From the NCBI GenBank assembly GCA_949987565.1, contig OX465120.1, positions 7,082,587 through 7,146,586 of the forward strand: a stretch of DNA of 64,000 nt, given 5' to 3'. Both the position numbers and the translations under genes were made by a program. Below, piece after piece: positions 52,501 through 60,202 of this stretch. This DNA comes from Luidia sarsii. Its lineage: Eukaryota > Echinodermata > Asteroidea > Paxillosida > Luidiidae. How positions within the stretch are numbered: position 1 is the stretch's first letter; each line of letters begins with the position of its first letter. Under the pieces are notes generated by a model. It had not been told where the DNA came from and did no database searches. It saw only the letters and a list, made by a program, of their open reading frames with translations.

Positions 52501-55500
52501 TCAATGGTTCACGTACACATGTAAAATGGTACAGAGGCTTACCACATACAGCAGAATCCTTGCACAGTATACATACTTGTACATGTACATGTAGGCCTAC
52601 CCATGTACGCATGTACATGTACATTGAACATGTACTGTACATACAGTACACACACTGTGGTTGAGGTTTTATGTACTGGCAATGTAAAGTACATGTACAT
52701 GAACAAAAACATATACGTACATTGTACAGTATAAGTATTGAACATGTACTGTTTTGTATTTTAAATGAAAAGTACATGTACATGTGTAACATGTAACATG
52801 TACATATGTACATGTACTGTACAAGGTACACTTATGCTTTAAAACTACACACATGTACATGTAAGGCCCAATTCCTTGGTTCATGCATGGCCCTCCATGG
52901 TTCAAGCACGGTTCAAGCAGTTCAAGCTATTAGATAACAGATTTAATATATTAAATGTATGCACATGTGCATGTTGTTGAAAAATATATACAGCCTACAC
53001 TACAGGTGTATAGTATACATGTACAGGTACATGTACTACCAGTACTTTATTTGCAAATATGCAACTACACACAGTACATAATTTACTATACAGTATACAT
53101 ACATCTGTACATACATGTATGCTTCCACAAGATACATAACATAATATTATGTACAGTACATATACATACATATACATGTACTGGACATAGGCATGTACAT
53201 GTACAGCGTACATACTGGTACATAACATGTACATGTGTGTACTGTAAATAGGCATCATGCATACTGTACATGTACTGTACGTACATCTGTACATGTATGC
53301 AACAAGTACAGTTACAGGCGTGTATTAAAACAATATGTTCACCGTAAATTAATGCGTTGTTCATTATATGGGGGTATGACATCGGAACGGAAAACTCCCG
53401 CATGGGCCCAGATGGATGTACCCCTTACTATACTGCTTGCAGTTTGTATACATGTACACTCGCGAGCTGAACGATGGTGTACTGCCAGGCTTTTGGATGT
53501 CAAAATGCCAGCGGGAAAAAGCTGGGGAAATCTTTCCATGTAGTTCCCACCAAGGACAAGAGACCTGAGTTGTTTAGGAAGTGGGCTGCAGCCATCAAAG
53601 TTGAGGAAATTCTCAAAGTCGGCTACAAATACAGTTGAAATGACGTGATTTGTAGCGAGGTGATTGTGTATATTCACGATCTACAAACACTTTTACAAGC
53701 GAAGCTGTGTGTAGCTTATTGGGGGTCAGGGGTCATGCACTTCCCTGAAACCTCACTGCACACATAGCATGCAGTGCATGGTATGCACACAATAGTGCTG
53801 GGACAGCTCGTTGCGGTCAGCGACCAGGGAATAAATAACCAATAACTTGCAAAATCTGCCTGTAAAGAATGGCAAATACTTACTAATACGTGTAATAAAA
53901 GTGTACAATTCTGTCATGGTACACAGCACATTCAGTGAGTGACAAGTCTACATGGTTCATTATTCTACTTCTTTTTTAATTCACAAGGCAATTTGTAACC
54001 CAGGAAGTCTCTACATGCTCCAGTGGTCATGTAGCATGGGAAAGCTTCTACATGTACGGTACATTCCACAGTGCTGGCATGACTTGGGAAGCTTTTGCAT
54101 ACGTGTACATGTACCGTATGTACATGTACTACAGTGCTCAGCCTCAAAAATACATGTTAATACATGTACATGTACATCATTAGCTGGAACCCAGCTGTCT
54201 CCTGATGACAGATGACGAGCAGAGTACACTGTCCGAAATTTACTCCTTGTACTCCTTTCAAATTACTTACAACTTGTCAAGTGCTGCAAAAAATCAACAC
54301 AATTTGGGTACATTGTAAGTGCCTGTATGGAACATAAAATACTCATTTACATTTGTACAGTGAGTTGTACATGTAGTGTCAAGCAACTTACTATATGTGA
54401 CTCACCCATTTCTATTTTCTTTTTCAAACTGCTGTCCTGTAAATTAGAGACTTTAAAGTCTTTCAGTATAGAATGGATTGATGCGCCAACATTGATGCAC
54501 AGATACAGCATGGATGTAACTTCTGGTAAGTGCCATTCAACCAGCACGCCACATACTGTACATGTAGGCCTATCACACTAAAGAAAGGCCTAGATAACCT
54601 TGAACTCCAGGCCAGACCTTAGGCACTGAAAGGTGGACCTAGGCTATAAATACCAGTATAAGACTTTTTCACATTAAAATTATATGAACCAGCATTGCCT
54701 AGGAAATTGCCAAGCCTGGTTAGATACAAGGGAATGAGCACAGAAAGTTGGGGTAACCATTTTTCCTGTGAATCCAAGGTGGGGATCCACCACTCGGATG
54801 TGCACTAAACCTAAGGCAGAAGAAAAGCTATAAGTCAATTATTCATTTTTCTTGAGAAAAGATTGGTAGAATGAATAGACTGAGTAGGCCTATATCCCCT
54901 GAAAATCAGCTCATAATGCTGTGAATAAGCGAAAAAGATAGCTTGAATTATCAGTGAGGTTACAATTCCCTGAGAATTCCTGTGAAAAGAAATGACCCTG
55001 GAGTATCTAAGTTGAAAAAAATGTGCAGTGTTGAAAGGACTCTTATCTCCGAGTCTCTGAAGGCAGCAAAACATGCTTGTACTGTAGCTCATTAGTAATA
55101 GTATGATCTAAGGTTGCATGTTTTTTTATTGGTTGATCATTGCTTTGCCTCTCAGATGATGTCCATGCAACCCTAACCTTCCCAAATCCTGCAGAATCCT
55201 ATTTGCCTTTTGCAGGATTCTGCAGGATTCAAGGCACATGAGAGTTGACACATTGTAGGATTGTGCAGGATTGAGGGCATTAGGGATTTACATCACTGTA
55301 GGAAAATGCAGGATACAGGCTACTAGTTTCAAAGTGCTTGAGAAGGATTTTGCAGGATTGAGGGCACATGAGAGTTGACACACTGTAGGAATGAGCAGGA
55401 TTGAGGGCATAAAGCGATTTTGTCTGTAGGAAAATGCAGTATACTGGTAACAATTCAGACGTCCTTGTGGCTTTTGTCAAGAGATTATCTGTTCGAAAAA

Positions 55501-58036
55501 GGGCCCATTGTTCTAAGCTGAAAAGAGTCTTTGTTTAGAATGTGGACTAAAACTCCATAAGCTCAGTGCAGGATTTTGCAGGATTCAGGTCACATGGAGC
55601 TTTGAACAAGGTAGGATTGCAGGATTCAGGTCATATCTTACTGCTTGGCAGGTCTGGCTAAGTGCCTGTATGAACTTTAAGTCTAAAAAATTCATTAAGT
55701 GTCAAGCACCGTAACCCTACATTATGTACATGTACAAATGTATGGGACCTTCACTCTGTGTACAAGGTACCATAAATTGTACATGTAATGTACAACAAAG
55801 TTACTTTGCTCACATATATGCACACGTACATGTATATATGCTGACTGAAATCCTGACTATGTGGGTGTGAGTCAACTTACAGCAGAGTCGTTCTGTTTCA
55901 AATCTTTGACAGTCAAGCTATCTCAGTATCTGAATTCTGAATGGTCATTTTGCACTGTGTTTCAGCATATGACTGTCTCAATTAATTGTTGACTTGCCAA
56001 AGTGTGTAATATTGCAATGTTTAACATTGCTCAAATGTTTAAAAGAGAAGAGCTGACGTGCAGCCTATAGGCATGGGCAAGATTTTAAGTATTTAAAGTC
56101 TCGGAAAAAACCTCAACCCAAATTAAACCAAATTAAAATTAAATTGTCAGATTGTAATGTACACAACATGCATGGTCTGGCACAACCACTTGCCAAAAAA
56201 ATTGGCCTCTGGTACAAGTTTACTACAGTACTTTGCAGTAGTACTTGAAGTTGTAGATGTACATGTACTACATGTATTGTAGTTCAGACAGTACTTAGTA
56301 CACGTAGTACTACACTACAGTACAGTAGTTCCATGGTTGCAGTGTACATGTATGCACATACATGTACATGTACAGTACTGTATGTATGATTGTATCATTT
56401 ATGTTATGTTATCAATTTTACACACATCAGGTAGGGTCATCATGTAGGCTAGTCTTGGATTTGAAAACTGGATAACGTCACCAGGTCCGGGTGCGGAGTG
56501 GTCTGCGGAAGTGTGTGCGCGCGCGCGGTGCGATGTCCTGGACGTGGCTTTGCACTGCTGTTCAGGAAACAGTCGTAGGGCTCAACGCGTGCAAGCGCGC
56601 GCGCACACTTCCGCAGACCACTCCGCACCCAGACCTGGTGACGTCATCCAGTTTTCAAATCCAAGATGGCCACCCCAACTCGGCTCTTCGACCCGTTCTC
56701 GGTCAACTGAGGGGAATTTTCTCCCTTTTCCCAAACATGAGTAAAACAAAATGACCAGTTTTGGAATCTGTAATTCTCACTGAATTCTCAATGGGCGCGT
56801 GGGACGGTTTCACGGGTGTTTTGGGGGTAAATCTGGGGATTTCGGTCAGGGGTATTTTTCAAAAATGACATTACAGAGATTTTAGACGATGCGGCATAGC
56901 CACGATCCTTGGACCCTACAGTCACCCGTCCCTCAAAATTTCAAAATTCGATAAAAAAAGGGTGACTTGTCGGGTGCAAGTTACTCGGACTAGTACTAGT
57001 AGTAGTAGTGTAGTACCGTACTTCTTCTAGTACTAGTTCAGTAGTTGTACTACTACTACTAGTACTAGTACTACGATACTACTAGCACTAGTTGACAACA
57101 TGTAGTGATGTACATGTACATGTAATGATGTATGCACATGACATGTACTGTAACTTAATTGTAAACTGTGTAATTTATAAGTTTATCACGTATGTACTAC
57201 TACTGTACTAGTACTAGTACAAGTACTAGTACAAGTACTGGGGGGCCCAGTTTTCGACAGTACCTGTTTTTGACGCTTGGCCTTCTAACTCACATCGCAC
57301 TCACATCGACTTTTTCTAGCCGCCCTTTTATTTGTTTCATTTTTTTATAAAAGCCTATCAGGCCATGTTACTTTATGTCTTTAAATAATAATAAAAAAAA
57401 TATTTAAAAAAATATATAAGCGAGACACCCTTTACTCCTTTAGGAGCCTCCATAGTTTTTACCCAGAACGGACCGCCTCAAGTTGCGTGAAATATGTTTT
57501 TTGATCAACGTATGTTGGGGTTTATTTTGGTACACTCAGATTTTTTTTAGGACTAACATAACAATAAAGAAAACTGGAGCTTCGATTTCGAAGCAACTGC
57601 CAATTTTATACCTAGGAAAATAGACCCCAAAACAGCAACTTTTTTAATCACACGAGTTTGGCCTACCGGAAGAGCCTTAACTTTCCACATTTTCGGTGAC
57701 GGACAAGAGCAGGAAACCAACTGGAAGATACGAAGTCTGAGATCGTTATACGGAGTAGTTTTCATCGTGCGATGCGAGTTAGAACTTAAGTCCAAGCGTC
57801 GAAAACGTGTAACATCGAAAACTGGGATTCCCACGATACAGTTACACAGTACAGACAGTAAGTTCACCACCGCCCTAACAACGGTGACATTTAACAACAG
57901 AGACAAAGGTTTCCGACAAGTAAAATTTTCTTCAGCAACAAGAATGCAATGGAATATGTAAGACACGTAAAGAATATATTTGATCTTGATAAAGTGCATT
58001 CGAACCCATGAAAATTACGATTAAAATACTCACCAT
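22523..58036 (-). CDS. DNAI7: DNAI7 (CASC1/IC97), axonemal dynein-associated protein, 19 coding exons
   Basis: Homologue of Chlamydomonas IC97, associated with inner-arm dynein I1 in cilia and flagella. Exons, high to low coordinate: 58036-58034, 52029-51921, 43948-43857, 42763-42659, 40769-40713, 39834-39694, 38868-38722, 37506-37403, 37029-36762, 36546-36447, 35869-35702, 32117-31949, 31360-31254, 30654-30488, 28732-28658, 27797-27726, 27156-27007, 23446-23345, 22660-22523. Phases agree throughout, giving 757 residues (human about 716). N-terminal Lys/Glu-rich coiled coil to about residue 103, YMQCDGSPNP near 125, LWGNLTKNPR near 250, an acidic low-complexity stretch about 310-400, then the conserved C-terminal region with LGGVTNFDLLSLPPQ, LQDKHINMPFQSWELRP, KWMTPTQLIQ and FAFAWSKWN, ending LSATRILTYS. 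Exon 1 supplies only the start codon. The acceptors of exons 5 and 15 are the least certain; exon 15 needs the second AG of an AGACAG run to avoid a stop. Confidence 0.92.
23865..23954 (+). mobile_element. Penelope 3' unit truncated by a TTAA insertion
   Basis: Reads AGAGAGGTCATGCTAGGATA, then a GAAATGTAAGGCCCTCTCAA variant, and stops at the TTAA where the element at 23959 begins. Confidence 0.65.
23959..24470. mobile_element. TTAA-inserted TIR element, second copy
   Basis: Begins CCACTTTGCATTGGGA after TTAA (23955-23958) and follows the 19932-20586 element over its length, sharing AAACAAAGACTCTTTTCAGC and CCTTGACAAAAGCCA. The right terminus is eroded (AGTACTAAATGG). Confidence 0.72.
24480..27000. 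other. DNAI7 intron 17 interior
   Basis: No repeat family or ORF could be assigned. AT-rich sequence with small ACATGTAC clusters near 25508-25525. Confidence 0.4.
27820..28145 (+). repeat. tRNA-derived SINE
   Basis: Tail segment, body (CTGCATCCACTTTATGTGAT) and tRNA-like head (TAGTTCAGATGGTAAGAGTG, B box GAGTTCAAGTCG), followed by the tail segment again. DNAI7 intron 15. Confidence 0.72.
28870..29045. mobile_element. Head-to-head pair of Penelope 3' units
   Basis: An antisense unit (28870-28922, GCAGGACCTTTCTCAG) is fused to a sense unit (28923-29045, GAGAAAGGTCCCACTAGACC then AAAACGTCAGGCCCTCC), so the outer tails diverge. Confidence 0.7.
30680..31085. repeat. Inverted pair of SINE copies
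   Basis: Antisense copy 30680-30925 (tail, head with GGGACTTGAACCCTAGACC, body) joined at its body to a sense head and tail (30926-31085, GGTTGGATAGCTCAGAGCGC). DNAI7 intron 13. Confidence 0.72.
32172..32425 (+). repeat. Degenerate tRNA-derived SINE
   Basis: Body remnants (TGTTTGCATCTGAATGAAAA) and an eroded head (TTTGACAGCTCAAGAGCGCT, B-box-like TAGGTTCACGTCC). DNAI7 intron 11. Confidence 0.65.
32960..33130. repeat. Short inverted repeat
   Basis: CTTATGGATAGCACTTGAAG near 32990 recurs as its complement near 33098-33117. No transposon hallmarks. Confidence 0.6.
34038..34760. mobile_element. PIF/Harbinger-like TIR element carrying a Myb/SANT-like fragment
   Basis: Inverted termini AGGCCTTTTCACACTATGAA and TTCATAGTGTGAAAAGGCCT. 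Sub-terminal ACACGGGTCCGACCCGTGTT-type motifs occur at both ends. The interior carries a coding relic on the - strand. The superfamily call rests on the Myb/SANT-like fragment and short TIRs; no 3-bp duplication is clear. Confidence 0.68.
34260..34445 (-). pseudogene. Myb/SANT-like (trihelix) DNA-binding domain fragment, frameshifted
   Basis: After an ATG at 34445 a short frame (MESKIEKK) runs into a 7-A homopolymer. In the neighbouring frame the sequence continues RPTWSEEEVAAMLEIWADGA and FAKISEALTAAGFEKSA, the pattern of helices 1 and 2 of Myb/SANT-like domains found in Harbinger-encoded and trihelix proteins. The third helix is missing. One base in the homopolymer accounts for the frame change. 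Confidence 0.65.
34985..35075 (-). mobile_element. Penelope 3' unit, degenerate
   Basis: Reads AAAATGTAGCGGGCCTAACA then GAGGGACCTCTCCCAAAGGC, a diverged antisense copy. DNAI7 intron 11. Confidence 0.6.
36170..36260 (+). mobile_element. Penelope 3' unit, degenerate
   Basis: Contains TATCCTGCTAGGATCAAAAT followed by a GTTAGACCCTGTAAAATTTC tail. It lies in DNAI7 intron 10. Confidence 0.6.
40031..40158 (+). mobile_element. 128-bp retrozyme-like insertion with hammerhead-like core
   Basis: Bounded by a perfect 13-bp repeat TCAGACCTTTTTT (40018-40030, 40159-40171); joining the flanks restores the Penelope 3' unit. Inside are CTGATGA (40052-40058) and GAAACGTC (40078-40085), the two conserved boxes of hammerhead ribozymes. 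Between them is a 6-bp stem (40060-40065 with 40072-40077, one G-U pair) and a 6-base loop. GAAAC followed directly by GTC matches the minimal helix III of Penelope and retrozyme hammerheads. One extra base (C40059) lies between the first box and the stem, so activity is uncertain. Confidence 0.65.
40046..40090 (+). ncRNA. Hammerhead-ribozyme-like motif
   Basis: Helix I could form from CTC before CTGATGA and GAG after the GTC cleavage triplet; helix II is clear; helix III would be only A-U and C-G. Such minimal forms are reported to work best as dimers. The cleavage site would follow C40085. Confidence 0.5.
41340..41560 (-). mobile_element. Two degenerate Penelope 3' units in tandem
   Basis: TATCCTAGCAGGACCTTTCT near 41370 and GGACCTGACGTTGTTATTCT near 41508 are both antisense copies of the shared string. 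DNAI7 intron 4. Confidence 0.6.
44339..45358 (+). mobile_element. 1-kb foldback family, copy d
   Basis: Full-length copy ending CCGGTTATTGGAGGATAC, inserted in a GTACAT-type repeat. It has the least broken interior: one frame near 44810-44970 reads GVTLGKVITEEAVRKRIVEF, and another near 44969-45082 begins MNDLRKVLEAVWKNKNKDEH. These look like remnants of a basic helical protein that is not recognised. Confidence 0.78.
45930..46660. repeat. GTACAT-rich self-complementary simple repeat
   Basis: Dense imperfect runs of the palindromic hexamer unit ACATGT/GTACAT, interspersed with GTAC and ACGT variants. Every strand can fold on itself. DNAI7 intron 2. Confidence 0.85.
47440..47770 (+). repeat. 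Degenerate tRNA-derived SINE
   Basis: Body (GTAAAAAGCTGCATACACAG) and head (AACTGGATAGCTCAGGTGCT), with the B-box side replaced by GTACATGTAC repeats. Confidence 0.6.
48066..48945. mobile_element. TTAA-flanked TIR element, about 880 bp
   Basis: TTAA at 48062-48065 and 48946-48949 brackets termini ACTCAGCCC and GGGCCTGAGC, a near match as inverted repeats. Both inner flanks continue with ACAAAAA-type sequence. The interior has an open stretch (48310-48579) not recognised. Possibly piggyBac-like. Confidence 0.6.
50581..51061. mobile_element. TIR element, 481 bp
   Basis: Inverted termini AGGGCCGTTCCCACTAC and GTAGTGGGAACGGCCCT. Internal repeats of TTTGCGTTTATTT and TTTATTTGCGACGCG occur near both ends. 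No ORF, and no clear flanking duplication. DNAI7 intron 2. Confidence 0.75.
51169..51828. mobile_element. Diverged TIR element related to 34038-34760
   Basis: Termini GGCTTTTCACATTAC and GTAGTGTGAAAAG, with GGGTCCGACCCATGT and CAACCTGTGTAAA motifs inside echoing the 34-kb element. More eroded; no coding remnant recognised. Confidence 0.6.
52380..53310. repeat. GTACAT-rich self-complementary repeat cluster
   Basis: Two main blocks (52380-52870 and 52960-53310) of palindromic ACATGT/GTACAT runs, in DNAI7 intron 1 just upstream of exon 2. Confidence 0.85.
53474..53638 (+). pseudogene. THAP-like zinc-finger fragment, 54 residues
   Basis: An ATG opens VYCQAFGCQNASGKKLGKSF, then a RPELFRKWAAAIK segment, and stops at TGA 53636-53638. 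CxxxxC followed by KSFHxxPxxxxxRPELFRKW is the N-terminal half of the THAP domain found in P-element-type transposases and THAP proteins. The distal Cys and His ligands are absent. It lies antisense to DNAI7 in intron 1, so it is probably a transposon or retrocopy relic. Confidence 0.65.
54198..54242 (+). ncRNA. Degenerate hammerhead-like motif
   Basis: CTCCTGATGAC matches the first box region of the 40-kb motif, and after a GAGCAGAGTACACTGTCC stretch comes GAAAT instead of GAAAC. It appears to be a decayed relative of 40046-40090; self-cleavage is not expected. Confidence 0.45.
55195..55445. repeat. Tandem duplication, 130-bp period
   Basis: GGCACATGAGAGTTGACACA at 55233 recurs at 55363. 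Both units contain several GCAGGATT words and end with TGTAGGAAAATGCAG. Shorter GCAGGATT motifs extend to about 55640. Confidence 0.75.
55455..55560 (-). mobile_element. Internally deleted piece of the 19932-20586 family
   Basis: On the - strand two blocks are joined that lie about 350 bp apart in the longer copy: ATTCTAAACAAAGACTCTTT and TAATCTCTTGACAAAAGCCA. Confidence 0.6.
56452..56992. mobile_element. MULE-like palindromic element, left-truncated copy
   Basis: Shares the GC-rich centre and right arm of the 3181-4085 element and ends GTTACTCGGACTA at 56992, running into ACT/AGT repeats. Its left arm stops after about 60 bp. Confidence 0.72.
57236..57836. mobile_element. 1-kb foldback family, copy e with two like ends
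   Basis: Both borders are left-type ends: a short sense end (GTTTTCGACAGTACCTG... to 57315) is followed by an antisense left half that ends GGGATTCCCACGATAC. The right half of the family is missing, so this is a fold-back derivative. Confidence 0.68.
58034..58036 (-). other. DNAI7: DNAI7 first coding exon: start codon directly at a splice donor
   Basis: On the - strand the sequence reads AAGT-ATG-GTGAGT: the initiator codon is immediately followed by a consensus donor. The next coding exon (52029) follows a TTTTCATAG acceptor in phase 0 and opens with PPKSPAKSAKG. The 6-kb intron between them is filled with repeats. Phase agreement and the lack of any in-frame ATG at the start of exon 2 support the assignment, but no transcript is available. 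Confidence 0.72.
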
Positions 58037-58179
58037 ACTTTCAAGCAGTGCGATGTACTGTATACTGCTGAATACAAGCGCCACTGATCATGTATGTAGT
58101 GCTAGCGAGTTGACACACGTACACACGGTTTTCCTACATGACAACTGATAGCGGACTATTTGCATAATAGCCACAACAC

Positions 58180-58640
58180 ACACACATGGTGTACATGTAC
58201 ATGCACTGTACGTACATGTACATGTACGTGTATATGCTGTACATGTACAGTACATGTACATACAGTACAGTACTGTACGTGTACACGTACACATGTACAT
58301 GTACATGTACACGTTCTGTACGTGTACATGTTCTGTACATTGTACATGTGCGTATGTACGTACGTGTACGAACGTGTACAGTAGACGTACATTGTACACA
58401 GTCATGTACACGTACAATGTACTGTACATGTACGTGTATATGTACATGTACGTGTACATGTTCGTGTACATGTACACGTACATGTACGTGTACATGTTCG
58501 TGTACATGTACACGTACATGTACGTGTACATATCATGTACAGTACATTACGTGTAAATGTACATGTATGTACATACACATGTATGTACATGTATGTACAT
58601 ACACATGTACATGTACATGTACAGTACTGTACGTCAAGTC
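58180..58640. repeat. GTACAT/ACGT self-complementary array upstream of DNAI7
   Basis: About 460 bp almost wholly made of ACATGT, GTAC and ACGT words. A 36-bp subunit (CGTGTACATGTTCGTGTACA and its surroundings) is repeated at 58452-58528. It begins about 150 bp 5' of the DNAI7 start codon, in the probable promoter region. Confidence 0.85.
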
Positions 58641-58644
58641 TGAA

Positions 58645-59840
58645 ATCACATCGAAGGAATAATCACGATTTTATCATAAATATATTGATAATTAAATCAC
58701 GATTATAATGTACTCAATTATTTGTGTTAAAAGTACTGAATTAATTGTATTTACACATTTCATTATTTCAAGAGTGTTTCGAAGACGTGTTGATATGAAA
58801 ATTTAAACAGAAAGCGGGAAATTTAAGAGAGAGAACTTCCATTTGAATGTTGTCTTACTTTTCCCATGCTCGAGTCCAGTGTATGTAGTACCTTACATGG
58901 ACTCTCCATGATGTACAGTACAGTATAGTACAAGTAACTGATATATGCAAATTGTAGCTCTCCTAGTTAGGATATAAGACATATCACGGTCTGCATAGCT
59001 AGCTATAGCAACACGTAAATCGTAACTGGTATCCTGTCTCATACCATACTTACGAAACATTATATATTGTGAACCAGTGAATACACTCTACACAATAGCT
59101 CACTGACTTGAGCAACTCATTTCTGAGCACACCGCGCGGACCATGTACCACCGCTGGTAGTGAGGGCCCGCGGCCAGGGCTCGCATTAAGGAAAATAAAT
59201 TGCATAGCTAAAACTGCTATACAAGTTGCAATTTTGCATAGCAATTTTCAAAAATTGTATTGCAGTTTTTCATTCTGTCATATTGTTTCTAAATGCCATG
59301 TTAGTCTTTTGATAGAGTACATTATGCACATTGTATAAATTTTCCTGTGATTTGTTGTGAAATGAGTCATGTACATGTACATTACAGAAATAAGTCTGAA
59401 TAACAGCCAATGTCCACTATCTAATTAATGAAAAAGATTGTGCACTCCAAGGTGCCACAATATACTACCTAAATGTATGCTCATGGATCGGAGATACGGC
59501 ATAATTATGACATTTTAGTCACACATCCTTGCGACTGCTCAATCTCCACGAATCCTCCGCCTTATCCAAATCTGTTTTCATCTCTTCGCTGTGGCAAATT
59601 TGACAGGTTTCACAAGTTTCACGCTGACCGCAAGCACTTGCGTCTATAGCATCTGCTGTCAAAACTTCAACGGCTAGCGCACGTGATGCACAGTACATGA
59701 AATGTATACTGTATACACTGCCATACAATAGTCTGATCGCACTCAACGTGTTTTTTCAAAGAACTGTTTTACAGGGGGGATCGGAATTGTACATACAATG
59801 TCAAACCTGTGAATTGTATCTTTATTTTAATCAAATATAT
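58645..59840. other. Interval without recognised gene
   Basis: AT-rich. A Cys-rich open stretch on the - strand (59519-59746, with CGQRETCETCQICHSEEM) was seen but not recognised and has no clear splice partners. Confidence 0.4.
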
Positions 59841-59847
59841 ATCATCT

Positions 59848-60001
59848 CAAAATTTAGTGGGCCTGACGTTTCGATCCTAGCAAGCCTTTCTCAAAGGGCC
59901 TTTGAGAAAGGTCCTGCTAGGATCGAAACGTCAGACCCATTTTGAGATTTGCATTTTGGTAATTTTAGTCAGTTAGCAGTTTGCAACATTTTTGTATATA
60001 A
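59848..60001. mobile_element. Head-to-head pair of Penelope 3' units
   Basis: Antisense TGGGCCTGACGTTTCGATCC joins at CTTTCTCAAAGGGCCTTTGAG to sense GGTCCTGCTAGGATCGAAAC. The tails lie outside. The two units are near-identical, so the pair is probably young. Confidence 0.78.
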
Positions 60002-60202
60002 AATATAATCATAATTATTTCCGCGGTGTCATAACATCCGGTACTGACTCGATCCACGACAACAGTGAATTCGCGACACCTTTTTTCATTGCGGACAGGT
60101 ACTGCATTGGTCTTTGGTTCAAGGCGTTGTTGGTTTGGTTGGAGAGCCGACCGGGATCCACAGTGTACACTCGCGTGCGCACTCGCACAGATCCGCACAC
60201 AT

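Noticed and set aside
56452..56992. Inverted GC-rich spacer relative to the copy at 3181-4085, suggesting a site-specific inversion system
   Set aside because: The arms are symmetric, so insertion of the whole element in the opposite orientation gives the same picture.
58100..58165. RFX X-box for ciliary gene control upstream of DNAI7
   Set aside because: Half-site-like strings (GTTTTCC, GACAAC) exist but the spacing does not fit the consensus.
58088..58662. Long open frames on both strands (MYTYMYVYM-like, CTCTCTC-like proteins)
   Set aside because: They are translations of GTACAT/ACGT simple repeats, which lack stops in most frames. No codon preference or domain.
59519..59746. Cys-rich open stretch as an exon of a further gene
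   Set aside because: No recognisable domain, no convincing acceptor or partner exons, and it lies in repeat-rich DNA.
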